From positions 1 to 41,301 of the forward strand of contig SYLY01000245.1 in assembly GCA_005808475.1 (NCBI GenBank): a DNA stretch of 41,301 nt, written 5' to 3'. The stretch is from Acidobacteriota bacterium (lineage in GTDB: Bacteria; Acidobacteriota; Terriglobia; Bryobacterales; Bryobacteraceae). Made by a program: the position numbers and the translations under genes. The notes below the pieces were generated by a model. It had not been told where the DNA came from and searched no databases. It saw only the letters and a list, made by a program, of their open reading frames with translations. Below, piece after piece: positions 25,234 to 33,257 of this stretch (the stretch's first letter is position 1; every line of letters starts with the position of its first letter).

Positions 25234-26616
25234 ATGTCCATTCGTTTCGACGGGACCAATCTGCTTGACCGCATGGTTGGCGCTCACGGCATTAGTCCGC
25301 GTGATATCGCGGAAGGGGAGCCGGCCGCCGTTGCCGCTCTCGGCCGTTTTCACGCGAGAGTGGAGGCCGGCGACTACGGTTTCCCGCACCTCCCTTTCGA
25401 CGACGCGACGGTCAAGGAAATCCGCCGCTATGCCGATTCCGTTCGCGGTGGGTTCGACACGGTTTGCGTGGTGGGAATCGGCGGCAGCGCGCTAGGAGCC
25501 TGGGCTCTCGATTGCGCGTTGCGAGGACCGCACCCGGTACAGCCGGCCTTCACGGTGAAGAACCCGCGGCTGGTGATCCTGGACAATGTCGATCCGTCGT
25601 TCGTGCTCGGCGCGCTCGATTCGATGAATCCCAAGAAGACGCTGGTTGTGGTCATCGCCAAGAGTGGCGCCACGGCGGAAACGGTCGCCGCGTTTCTCAT
25701 CGTGCGCGAGTGGCTCGAGAAGGCGCTGGGCCGCAAGGCGTCCGGGCGAATCGTCGCGGTGACGTCGGAGAATCGGGGTGATTTGAAACCCCTCGCCGTG
25801 CGGGAGGGGTATACGACGTTTCACCTGCCGGAGAACGTCGGGGGCCGCTTCTCGGTCCTGTCGGCGGTGGGCTTGGTCCCCGCCGCGCTCGCCGGGTTCG
25901 ACATCCGGAAGATCTGCCGGGGGGCAGCGGCGATGACATCTGTCTGCTGGAAACCGGAGCGTGCGGTCAACCCGGCGCTCGACGCGGCGATCCATCACTG
26001 GCTGGTTTGGACTCTGCGGGGGAAGAACATTCAGGTTGCGTTTCCATATGCCAACCGATTGTGGGGATTGGCTTTCTGGTTCCGGCAACTGTGGGCCGAA
26101 TCGCTGGGCAAGAAGCACGACCGCGCAGGCAACGTGGTCCATGTGGGCCAGACTCCGGTGGCAGCGCTGGGGACCACCGATCAGCACTCCCAAGTTCAGC
26201 TCTACATGGAGGGTCCGAACGACAAGGTGTACTCGTTCTGGACGGTGAAGAAGTTCGCCAAGCCCGGGAGGATTCCGAAGGGCAAGGTCGGATTCGAGTC
26301 GATGGACTACCTTCCCGGCCAGACGCTCGAGAGGCTGCTCGACGCCGAGCGGCGCGCCACCGCGGCGGCCCTCACCGAGGCATCGCGGCCGAACTGCGTC
26401 TATGAAGTCGACAAGCTCGACGAGGAGCACGTGGGCGGGCTGCTGCAACTATTCGAGTTCCAGACGGCGATCCTCGGGGAGTTGCTCGATATCGATGCGT
26501 TCGACCAGGAGGGCGTCGAGTTGGGCAAGAAGTTCACCTTCGCGTTGATGGGACGCAAGGGCCAACAAGAGCACGTCGAGCGCTTCCAAGCCTACGAACG
26601 GCGCAGAAGCGGCTAG
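25234..26616 (+). CDS. pgi: Glucose-6-phosphate isomerase
   Basis: This 460-residue cytosolic enzyme interconverts glucose 6-phosphate and fructose 6-phosphate. The tandem SIS fold is evident: 'VCVVGIGGSALGAWALD' (first phosphate loop), 'VVVIAKSGATAETVAAFLI' (second sugar-phosphate site), and 'GTTDQHSQVQLYMEGPNDK', which contains the conserved Gln-His signature. 'NVGGRFSVLSAVGLVPAALAG' is the family stretch carrying the active-site Arg. Length matches the shorter bacterial form (about 450). Its TAG stop interlocks with the fliJ stop on the other strand (CTAG), so the two convergent genes overlap by 4 bases. Confidence 0.97.
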   Translation: MSIRFDGTNLLDRMVGAHGISPRDIAEGEPAAVAALGRFHARVEAGDYGFPHLPFDDATVKEIRRYADSVRGGFDTVCVVGIGGSALGAWALDCALRGPHPVQPAFTVKNPRLVILDNVDPSFVLGALDSMNPKKTLVVVIAKSGATAETVAAFLIVREWLEKALGRKASGRIVAVTSENRGDLKPLAVREGYTTFHLPENVGGRFSVLSAVGLVPAALAGFDIRKICRGAAAMTSVCWKPERAVNPALDAAIHHWLVWTLRGKNIQVAFPYANRLWGLAFWFRQLWAESLGKKHDRAGNVVHVGQTPVAALGTTDQHSQVQLYMEGPNDKVYSFWTVKKFAKPGRIPKGKVGFESMDYLPGQTLERLLDAERRATAAALTEASRPNCVYEVDKLDEEHVGGLLQLFEFQTAILGELLDIDAFDQEGVELGKKFTFALMGRKGQQEHVERFQAYERRRSG

Positions 26617-27050
26617 TCCCGCTCGTCCGGCGGCGGCCGCCACTTGGCCAGGAATAGCTCCGAGGCCAGGTCGTCCTGCTCCTTCCCATAGTCGCGTTTC
26701 CACTGGTCGAACGCCCGGTCGTGGAGCTTCTCGAGGATTTCGGAGCGCTGCCGGGCGGCGACGTACCCGGCGCGCTCTCTTTCCAGGGCCGTCACGGCTT
26801 GGCGTCTCTCCTCCGCGACCCGCGCCCGAGCGCGCGACGTCCAGTCCTCGAAGTTGCCAAGATCGGTGAAGCCGGCGCCATGCGTAGTGGTGTACTGCCT
26901 CGCTCCCGAGACCTCGCGCGCCATCTCGGCCGCGCGGAGGTCCAGGGCAGAGACCGCGTTTCGAGCCCGCTCCACGCTCGCGGCGCGTTGTTCCATTTCG
27001 AGCCGCCGAATATGGCGCAGCCTTTCGAATGAAAACACAAATCGTTTCAT
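26613..27050 (-). CDS. fliJ: Flagellar export chaperone FliJ
   Basis: This 145-residue protein is almost entirely alpha-helical and charged, as expected for FliJ, the coiled-coil stalk that couples the FliI ATPase to the FlhA export gate. The start 'MKRFVFSFERLRHIRRLEMEQ' is the usual FliJ opening ('FxFxLExLLxlRxxxE'). Sequence alone would be weak because FliJ is poorly conserved. The 4-base overlap with fliI and the last place in the operon settle it. It ends in a stop-codon overlap with pgi. Confidence 0.87.
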   Translation of the reverse strand: MKRFVFSFERLRHIRRLEMEQRAASVERARNAVSALDLRAAEMAREVSGARQYTTTHGAGFTDLGNFEDWTSRARARVAEERRQAVTALERERAGYVAARQRSEILEKLHDRAFDQWKRDYGKEQDDLASELFLAKWRPPPDERD

Positions 27051-28378
27051 CCGTTCACGATACGACCCATTAGTTCAACTGTTTCCTCGATCGGAGACGG
27101 CCGGTCGGGCGGCTGTCGCAGGAAGTTTGTCAACAGCGGCATCATCTTGATCGCCTGGTCCAAGCCGGGATTCGACCCCGCGGCGTAGGCTCCCAGGTTG
27201 ATGAGGTCTTCCGAACTCCGGTATAGCGCCATGGTCTCCCGGATCCGTTGAGCGGCGGCGCGCTGACCGGAAGAGGCGACCTTCGACGCCAACCGGCTGA
27301 TGGACCGGGGCACGTCGATGGCCGGATAGTGGCCCCGTTCTCCGAGTTCGCGGGACAAGACGATGTGTCCGTCGAGAATCCCTCGCACTGCGTCGGCGAT
27401 AGGCTCGTTGAAGTCGTCGCCCTCGACCAGCACCGTGAACAGAGCCGTGATGGAGCCGTTCTCGAAGTTGCCGGCGCGTTCGAAAATCCGCGGCAACATG
27501 TTGAAGACGGAGGGTGTATATCCTTTCTGCGACGGGGGTTCTCCGGCGGCGAGACCGATCTCGCGCTGTGCCATCGCCAGCCGCGTCACTGAGTCCATGA
27601 TGAGCAGCACCCGCTTGCCCTGGTCGCGGAAGTACTCGGCGGCGGCCAAGGCAACGTAGGCCGCCCGGAGCCGCAGCGGCGCAGGCCTGTCCGAGGTGGC
27701 TGCGACGACCACCGATCTCGCCAGCCCTTCGGGCCCGAGTTCGTGATCGATGAACTCGCGGACTTCGCGGTTCCGCTCACCGATCAGAGCGATCACGCCG
27801 ACATCGGCGGAGTGGTGACGCGCCAGAGACCCAAGGAGGGTGCTCTTGCCAACGCCGCTACCGCCGAAGATGCCGACCCGCTGGCCCTCCCCGCACGTCA
27901 GCAGACTGTCGATCGCCCGTACTCCGGTGACGATCGGCCGGGTGATCGGTTTCCTTTCGAGCGGCCCGGGAGGAGCGCGGTACAGGTCGTAAGGCTCGCC
28001 TTCGACCGCCGCCGGACGTCCGTCCAGAGGCTCGCCGAATCCGTCGAGGACGCGGCCGAGCAGGTGGGGACCGGCGTTCATCCGCGCCTGTTCCGGGCGG
28101 GCGACCACGGTGTCGCCGGCCTGCAGCCCCTCGGCTTCCTCGAGCGGAATCAGCAAGATCCGGCCCTGGCGGAAACCCGAAACCAACGCCCGAATGGCCC
28201 GGTTGTCCCGTGTGACGATCTCACAGAAATCGCCGGCGGCGGCGGCCGGCCCTTCCGACTCCACCAGCAGCCCGGTCATCCCCACAACCCGGCCGGTACA
28301 CCGGCAAGTCTCGGCGCGGTCGAGGAACCTCATGTACTTGTCGAGGTCAAAGGCGCGGCCGGCCGTAGCGGCCATCAT
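27047..28378 (-). CDS. fliI: Flagellum-specific export ATPase FliI
   Basis: This 443-residue F1-beta-like ATPase energises the flagellar type III export apparatus. Walker A is GGSGVGKST at 172-180 and Walker B is around 'VLLIMDSVTRLAMAQREIGL', with the FliI/YscN-typical 'GEPPSQKGYTPSVFNMLPR' and 'DGHIVLSRELGERGHYPAID' following. The length and the N-terminal region with 'CRCTGRVVGMTGLLVESEG' fit FliI rather than a virulence-system ATPase. It overlaps fliH and fliJ by 4 bases each, so the export subcomplex FliH-FliI-FliJ is translated as a set. Confidence 0.96.
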   Translation of the reverse strand: MMAATAGRAFDLDKYMRFLDRAETCRCTGRVVGMTGLLVESEGPAAAAGDFCEIVTRDNRAIRALVSGFRQGRILLIPLEEAEGLQAGDTVVARPEQARMNAGPHLLGRVLDGFGEPLDGRPAAVEGEPYDLYRAPPGPLERKPITRPIVTGVRAIDSLLTCGEGQRVGIFGGSGVGKSTLLGSLARHHSADVGVIALIGERNREVREFIDHELGPEGLARSVVVAATSDRPAPLRLRAAYVALAAAEYFRDQGKRVLLIMDSVTRLAMAQREIGLAAGEPPSQKGYTPSVFNMLPRIFERAGNFENGSITALFTVLVEGDDFNEPIADAVRGILDGHIVLSRELGERGHYPAIDVPRSISRLASKVASSGQRAAAQRIRETMALYRSSEDLINLGAYAAGSNPGLDQAIKMMPLLTNFLRQPPDRPSPIEETVELMGRIVNG

Positions 28379-29187
28379 GTGCGTCTCACCAGGTCGGCGA
28401 ACCCGCGATCTATTTCCTGCAACTGGGTCTCGACGGAAGCGTCGACATGGCCACGCGCCGTCTCGAACACCACCGAGCCGCGTGGAAGCGACCCGTCGGC
28501 CGCGATCTCGACGCGCTCGGGGAGGCGGAGCGACTCGAAATGCTTCTTCACGAAAGTCGCATCGTAGGGCGCGACGATTATGCGGTGGACTTCACGGACG
28601 TCGATCCGTTCGATGGCCGCCTTCACGATTCCGGTGAGTGCTTCAGGGTCGACGTGAAGCTCGCGGTGCAGAATCCGGCGGGCCACCGCCACGGCCAAGT
28701 GCACCAAGTCCTCTTCCATTTGCTTGCGCATTCTTCCACGAGATTCCAGGGTGTCGCGAGCCGATTCCACGGCCGCCGCAAGCGCCTGTTCGTACTCGGT
28801 CCGGGCGGCGTCGCGGGCGGTTCCGGCGGCGGCCGCCTCTCCGTGGCGAACACCCTCGCCGAATCCGGCCTCTTGGCCCTCGGTCCGAGCACGCCGCACC
28901 AGACCTGGGATCTCCTCCCGCACCGAAGCCAGTTCGCTCCGAAGAGCCTCGCAAACCGCCGAATGATCCTCGTGTGGCGCGGAATCGGATACGGGCCCCG
29001 CCTCAGGGGGCGGTTCGGATCGATGGGGGTCGTCAAGCGCGGACGGCGGCTCGGCCTCCGGCTCGGGATTGGTGGATTGCCACCGGATGCCCTCCACGGG
29101 CTCGACGCCACGCACCGCGGCGCCCGGCGACAAGGGCCAGCAAACAAGGGCAGGTTGCTCGCTGGCACGCAGAATCTTGGCTCGCAT
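28375..29187 (-). CDS. fliH: Flagellar assembly protein FliH
   Basis: This 270-residue protein is expected to be the stator-like regulator of FliI in the export apparatus. From ATG 29187 it has a variable, proline- and acid-rich N-terminus (about 1-95) and a helical segment rich in Ala, Glu and Arg with small-residue spacing ('GQEAGFGEGVRHGEAAAAG'), the GxxxG-like run typical of FliH. The C-terminal domain ('HLAVAVARRILHRELHVDP', 'VHRIIVAPYDATFVKKHFE', 'GSVVFETARGHVDASVETQL') matches the FliH/HrpE/V-ATPase E-subunit fold. It lies between fliG (13 bases) and fliI (4-base overlap). Confidence 0.9.
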   Translation of the reverse strand: MRAKILRASEQPALVCWPLSPGAAVRGVEPVEGIRWQSTNPEPEAEPPSALDDPHRSEPPPEAGPVSDSAPHEDHSAVCEALRSELASVREEIPGLVRRARTEGQEAGFGEGVRHGEAAAAGTARDAARTEYEQALAAAVESARDTLESRGRMRKQMEEDLVHLAVAVARRILHRELHVDPEALTGIVKAAIERIDVREVHRIIVAPYDATFVKKHFESLRLPERVEIAADGSLPRGSVVFETARGHVDASVETQLQEIDRGFADLVRRT

Positions 29188-29200
29188 GGTTGCCGGCGCG

Positions 29201-30235
29201 CTAGACGACATACTGCTCGCCAACCGAGCCCTTGAGGCTGAGGACACCCTCCGCCTCGAGCTGCCGGACGGTGGCGATGATCTGCTGCTGTGCCGATTCG
29301 ACCTCCTTGACCTTGATGGGTCCCATCGAGTCCATGTCCTCGCGCATCATATCCGCGCCGCGCTGGGACATGCAGTCGAGGAACTTCTGCCGGAGCTGCT
29401 CGGACGTGCCCTTGAGGGCGACCGTCAGGATCTTGCGGTCCACCCGGGTGAGAAGCTCCTTGACGCCCCCTTGATCCATGAGCAGAAGGTCTTCGAACAC
29501 GAACATGAGGTGGCGGATGGACTCGGTGAGACCGGTGTCCTGTTTCTCGATATCGTCGAGGATCACCTTGCTGGTGCCGGAGTCCATGCGATTGAACATC
29601 TCCGCCACGGCGCGCACGCCGCCATAGGCCTCGCGGCTGAACTCCCCGAGGGACTTGATCTTCTGGCCGATGATGGATGCGATTCTCGAGATAATTTCCG
29701 GCGAGATGCGTTCGAGGTTGGCCATCCGGAGCGATACGTCGGCGCGCAATTCCGGCGGCAGCGACTGCAGCAACCCGGCGGCTTGGGACGAGTTGAGGTG
29801 GCTCAGCACCAGAGCGATTGTCTGGGGATGCTCCTTGTGGATGAATTTGGCCAACTGCTGCGGATCCGCCTTTTGGAGCGCGTCGAAACTGGCGGCATCG
29901 GCGCCGATCGCCTTCATCAGCCGGTCCAGCAACTTGCGCGCCTGTTCGGGTCCGTAGGCGTTCATGAGGATGTTGCGAGCCGTCTCCACGCCGCCCTTGA
30001 CCACGTAGTTATGGGCAAGCGACATCTGATAGCCTTCCTCGAGTACTACTTCCGTTATTTCGTGTGAGACATTGGAAAGACGGGCGATTTCCCGGCTCAG
30101 GAGTGCCGCTTCTTCCTCCGCCAGTCTGCTCATGATGTCGGCGCCGATCTCCTCGCCGAGCACAACCATCAGGATGGCCGCTTTCTTGACGCCCGGGAGC
30201 ATCATGACCGCGGGTTTTTCGGCATTCGCAATCAT
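29201..30235 (-). CDS. fliG: Flagellar motor switch protein FliG
   Basis: This 344-residue rotor protein transmits torque from the stator to the MS ring. N-, middle and C-terminal domains are all recognisable: 'GVKKAAILMVVLGEEIGADI', the EHPQ motif in 'FIHKEHPQTIALVLSHLNS', and the charged torque helix region around 'DLLLMDQGGVKELLTRVDRK', 'ALKGTSEQLRQKFLDCMSQR' and 'DMDSMGPIKVKEVESAQQQI'. Length is normal for the family. It follows fliF by 24 bases in the basal-body operon. The full set of charged residues suggests a working rotor. Confidence 0.97.
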   Translation of the reverse strand: MIANAEKPAVMMLPGVKKAAILMVVLGEEIGADIMSRLAEEEAALLSREIARLSNVSHEITEVVLEEGYQMSLAHNYVVKGGVETARNILMNAYGPEQARKLLDRLMKAIGADAASFDALQKADPQQLAKFIHKEHPQTIALVLSHLNSSQAAGLLQSLPPELRADVSLRMANLERISPEIISRIASIIGQKIKSLGEFSREAYGGVRAVAEMFNRMDSGTSKVILDDIEKQDTGLTESIRHLMFVFEDLLLMDQGGVKELLTRVDRKILTVALKGTSEQLRQKFLDCMSQRGADMMREDMDSMGPIKVKEVESAQQQIIATVRQLEAEGVLSLKGSVGEQYVV

Positions 30236-30259
30236 CGTGTTGTCCTCCGCCCCCGTTCC

Positions 30260-32032
30260 CTACTCTCCATCGTTGATCCACGAGCGCACGATTTGCGCCA
30301 GACCATCCGGGTTCCGCCGCGCCTCGTCGCCCAAATGCTTGGCCAGCACCTCGGATTTCTTCGAAGCGGCGGACGGCAGCTTGAGATTCGTCGTAAGCGA
30401 CTCCAGGATCTCCCGCTCCTGTTCCTCTTCGCGCCTTTGCCGATCGACCATCCCAGCCGTGTGCTGAATATCGAACCTGCCCGCCAAGGCGCCGGATTCG
30501 GCGCCGCCTTCGATCTCCGCGGCCCGGTGCTCGGCGGAAATCTCCCCGGCTCCGTCTTCCGCGGCGGACACGGAACTGGCACCCACGACCGCGGGGGCGG
30601 CCGTGACTTCCACCGCCACCCGCTTTGCCTTCTTCTTCCAGAACATCCACCCCCCTGCCATGACCGTCAGAACCAGCGCCGCCAAGATTCCGAGCACGAC
30701 CGGGTCCTTCTTGCGAAGCCCCTCGCCGAGCCATCCGCCCGCGCCCGGCGGTTCGGGCGGAGGCCCGCCCGGTCCCCCGCTGACCAGCGAAACCGTACGC
30801 TCGAACGGAAGGCTCTCCACCACCAGTTGGTCGCCGCGATCGGGTTCCAGCCCCACTGCCCCCGCCACCACTTCCCGAGCTGCCTTCAATTGCTCGGCGG
30901 ACGGTGGCGCTGCCGTCCACCGGCCCTTTCCACCCTGATCCTCCCACTTCACATGGTGGTCGAGCAGGACACCCACCGAGACCCGCCGCAGGGTGCCGTG
31001 AGGAATGTGCGTCCGTTTCACCATGCGACTGGTCTGATAATTGATCGTCTCCGACCGGCGTAGGACCCCTACCGCTCCGGCTAGACCCGGCCGGGACGTG
31101 GGCCTGGGAAGATTCGACGGCGCGCCGGGGACGCCAGTAGGCTGGGCGGAGTTCGCCGTGTCCTCGGTGCGCTGCGAGTTTGCCATGACCGACTTCGCGG
31201 GGTCGAAAGCCTCCTCGCTCTGATCCGCCGTCGAATAGTCCACCTCGGCGGAGACGGCGGCTCGAAACCGGTCCGGCCCAAGAAGAGGTTCGAGCGTCGA
31301 ATTCACTTTCGCCAACAAGTCGTTCTCGATATTGCGTCTATAGGCGATTCGAGCCGTGTTGAGTTCGTCTTCGCCGCCGTCCTTGCGCGCCTGATTCAGT
31401 AGATTGCCGTGGACGTCCAGCAAGGTCACCGCCTCGGGAGCGAGCCCATCCACGGCGTTCGAGACCATTTGGGCGATCGCCAGGGCGCTCTTGCGCGATA
31501 GCTCTTTCCCCGCCCGCAGACGAAGCAGAACGCTCGCCTTGGCTGGCCGCCGGTGGTCCAGGAATACGCTGTCCTTCTGGGGCGTAATGTGGACACGGGA
31601 ATGTTCCACTTCGGCGATGCCGAGGATGGTACGTTCCAATTCGCCTTCGAGCGCGCGATGATAGTTGACCTGCTCGGCGAACTCGGTGATGCCGAAGTTG
31701 TTCCGGTCGAACAGTTCGAAGCCGATGCGGCCGGTCTTGGGCAGCCCCGCCGATGCCATCTGAAGGCGTAGTTCCGGGACGCGGGCCGAGTTGACGCGAA
31801 TGGTGGCGCCGTCGGACGAAATCCGGTAGACGGCGGCGGACTCTTTCAGCTTCGCCACCACCGCCGCCGCGTCCTCCTGGGCTAGCCCCGAGTAGAGTAC
31901 CGCGAAGTCCCGTTCCTGGTTCCATTGCACCAGCCAGAAGAGGGACGCGGTCACCGCCACCGCGGCGGCCGCGGTGTAGATTTTCTGCCGGAGGCTGAGG
32001 GTTTCGGCGAGACGCCGGATCTGGTCGAGCAA
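30260..32032 (-). CDS. fliF: Flagellar MS-ring protein FliF
   Basis: This 590-residue protein forms the inner-membrane MS ring on which the rotor assembles. It has an N-terminal membrane helix (about 17-37), the secretin-like RBM region ('DFAVLYSGLAQEDAAAVVAK', 'GFELFDRNNFGITEFAEQVN', 'HRALEGELERTILGIAEVEH'), a periplasmic beta collar ('EAFDPAKSVMANSQRTEDT'), a second membrane helix near 455-475, and a C-terminal cytoplasmic tail that should bind FliG. The start is TTG 32032, with TAGGAA as a ribosome-binding site; no ATG lies nearby. It follows fliE by 26 bases. Confidence 0.96.
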   Translation of the reverse strand: MLDQIRRLAETLSLRQKIYTAAAAVAVTASLFWLVQWNQERDFAVLYSGLAQEDAAAVVAKLKESAAVYRISSDGATIRVNSARVPELRLQMASAGLPKTGRIGFELFDRNNFGITEFAEQVNYHRALEGELERTILGIAEVEHSRVHITPQKDSVFLDHRRPAKASVLLRLRAGKELSRKSALAIAQMVSNAVDGLAPEAVTLLDVHGNLLNQARKDGGEDELNTARIAYRRNIENDLLAKVNSTLEPLLGPDRFRAAVSAEVDYSTADQSEEAFDPAKSVMANSQRTEDTANSAQPTGVPGAPSNLPRPTSRPGLAGAVGVLRRSETINYQTSRMVKRTHIPHGTLRRVSVGVLLDHHVKWEDQGGKGRWTAAPPSAEQLKAAREVVAGAVGLEPDRGDQLVVESLPFERTVSLVSGGPGGPPPEPPGAGGWLGEGLRKKDPVVLGILAALVLTVMAGGWMFWKKKAKRVAVEVTAAPAVVGASSVSAAEDGAGEISAEHRAAEIEGGAESGALAGRFDIQHTAGMVDRQRREEEQEREILESLTTNLKLPSAASKKSEVLAKHLGDEARRNPDGLAQIVRSWINDGE

Positions 32033-32058
32033 GGCGGGTTCCTAGGAGTGGAGCAGCT

Positions 32059-32367
32059 CTACATCTGCATCCGCATGACTTCCTGATAGGCCTGGACGAC
32101 CTTGTTCTTCACCTGCAGGAACAAGTCGAAGGCGAGGTCCGCCTTCTGAGCGGCGATCGCCACCTTGTGGAGTTCCTCGTCTTCTCCGGACAGGAATCGT
32201 TGCACCCCCTCGCCGGCGCCGGCCTGATAGGCCTGGACGCGGGAAACAGCGTCGTGAAACATCGCTCCGAAGACGCCGTCGTCCGGCCGGGAGGCAGGCG
32301 CGGCTTCCGCGGGAAGTTCGATCGGACGAATCCGTGAGACGTCGGCGAGCTGAATCGAATCCGGCAT
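32059..32367 (-). CDS. fliE: Flagellar hook-basal body protein FliE
   Basis: This 102-residue export substrate joins the MS ring to the rod. The family pattern is clear in the C-terminal two thirds: 'FGAMFHDAVSRVQAYQAG', a central 'LSGEDEELHKVAIAAQKAD' and the ending 'LAFDLFLQVKNKVVQAYQEV' with 'MRMQM'. ATG 32367 follows the flgC stop by 2 bases. A longer open frame extends upstream through flgC on the same strand but is not coding there. Confidence 0.95.
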   Translation of the reverse strand: MPDSIQLADVSRIRPIELPAEAAPASRPDDGVFGAMFHDAVSRVQAYQAGAGEGVQRFLSGEDEELHKVAIAAQKADLAFDLFLQVKNKVVQAYQEVMRMQM

Positions 32368-32369
32368 GG

Positions 32370-32807
32370 CTATTTGAGCAACTCGAGCGAGCGCTGAATC
32401 ATGTCCTTGATCGCGACAACCGCGCTCACGTTCGACTGGAAGCCGCGCGAAGCGCTCATGAGATCGACCATGTCCTCGGCCGGGTTCACGTTCGGAAACG
32501 AAACATAGCCGTCCTTGCCGGCATCGGGATGTCCCGGAACGAACCGCTTGGTGGGTTCGCGCGCGTCGAGAACGACCTCCGTAACGGCGACGCCGTCGAC
32601 ATGCGGACCGAGCGCCCGCTGGAATTCGGACGAGAACGCCGACGTCTGCGGACTCGTCGTGAACACGACGTCTTTTCTTCGATAGGGGCCGCCATCCGGA
32701 GTTCGCGTGGTTTCCGAATTGGCCAGGTTTTCGACGAGAACCTCGGTGCGCGCCCGCTGGGCCGCCATGCCGCTCGCCGGAACCGACAACAGCGCGAGAA
32801 GACTCAT
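32370..32807 (-). CDS. flgC: Flagellar basal-body rod protein FlgC
   Basis: This 145-residue proximal-rod subunit is exported through the flagellar channel. It has the N-terminal rod helix ('SGMAAQRARTEVLVENLANS', the counterpart of the usual 'ANNxANxxT'), 'GGPYRRKDVVF', and the conserved C-terminal helix 'EDMVDLMSASRGFQSNVSAV' continuing 'VAIKDMIQRSLELLK'. The FlgC pattern 'VSFPNVNPAEDM' is present. The ATG overlaps the flgB stop (ATGA). The length is normal. Confidence 0.95.
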   Translation of the reverse strand: MSLLALLSVPASGMAAQRARTEVLVENLANSETTRTPDGGPYRRKDVVFTTSPQTSAFSSEFQRALGPHVDGVAVTEVVLDAREPTKRFVPGHPDAGKDGYVSFPNVNPAEDMVDLMSASRGFQSNVSAVVAIKDMIQRSLELLK

Positions 32808-33142
32808 CCGTTCTTGCCCTCCTGAATCGCCGATTTGATCTGCCGGTATTCGCCCTTCCAGAACGACGAGGCGGCGTTGAAGCGGATCGCGTTCTCCGCC
32901 AGCAACCGCAGTTCGCGATCGAGCGACACATTGTTCCCGTCGTTGCGGCTCTTCAAGCCCGGCGCTTCGATCACGTCCGGCTTCGAACCCTCCAGGGCGG
33001 CCTGGTATTCGAACTGGAAGTCGATATCGCGCGTCTTGTATCCCGGTGTATGCGCATTGGCTATGTTGGCGGCGACCAGCTTTTGGCGCATCGCCACCAA
33101 GTCCATGTAGCGCTCTATGTCACGAGAGGCGGGGTCCAGCAT
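32804..33142 (-). CDS. flgB: Flagellar basal-body rod protein FlgB
   Basis: This proximal-rod subunit heads the flagellar operon. The hallmark 'AANIANAHTPGYKTRDIDF' is present and the C-terminal helix runs 'AENAIRFNAASSFWKGEYRQ'. In-frame ATG codons lie at 33181, 33154 and 33142. I chose 33142 ('MLDPASRDIERYMDLVAMRQ', 112 residues) because the distance to 'ANIANA' equals that in enteric FlgB and because a sigma-54-like element at 33156-33171 would start the mRNA 3 bases before it. ATG 33154 (116 residues) is nearly as likely. It overlaps flgC by 4 bases. Confidence 0.93.
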   Translation of the reverse strand: MLDPASRDIERYMDLVAMRQKLVAANIANAHTPGYKTRDIDFQFEYQAALEGSKPDVIEAPGLKSRNDGNNVSLDRELRLLAENAIRFNAASSFWKGEYRQIKSAIQEGKNG

Positions 33143-33155
33143 CGGGAGAAGCATA

Positions 33156-33171
33156 TGCAAACGAGGGGCCA
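33156..33171 (-). promoter_or_regulatory. Candidate sigma-54 (-24/-12) promoter of the flagellar operon
   Basis: On the minus strand TGGCCCCTCGTTTGCA fits the RpoN pattern TGGCACG-N4-TTGCA with two mismatches and the obligatory GG-N10-GC spacing. The predicted transcription start is about 33145, three bases before ATG 33142. Sigma-54 control of early or middle flagellar genes is known in many bacteria. This GC-rich sequence could still match by chance, and no upstream activator site is identified. Confidence 0.45.
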
Positions 33172-33239
33172 GGACCGGCATCCCCGTGGGACCGCCCCAC
33201 CGGCGCGGCGGAACGTTGACCGCGGCGGAAAAATGGCGC
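33172..33239. other. Non-coding spacer upstream of flgB
   Basis: With 33142-33257 this is the longest gap between genes in the window. A TTGACC box occurs at 33216-33221, but 21 bases separate it from TACAAT 33243, too long for a standard promoter. Minus-strand TTGTAT overlapping the TACAAT could start a second flagellar transcript. I see nothing else in it. Confidence 0.4.
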
Positions 33240-33248
33240 TGATACAAT
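33240..33248 (+). promoter_or_regulatory. Extended -10-like element, CehA/McbA-type gene
   Basis: TGATACAAT (TGn plus TACAAT at 33243-33248) ends 9 bases before ATG 33258. No Shine-Dalgarno sequence lies between, so translation probably begins on a near-leaderless message. Confidence 0.5.
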
Positions 33249-33257
33249 GGCTACCCG

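Noticed and set aside
33216..33248. TTGACC plus TACAAT as a standard sigma-70 promoter upstream of the CehA/McbA-type gene
   Set aside because: The spacer is 21 bases against an optimum of 17. The extended -10 (TGATACAAT) is a better explanation.
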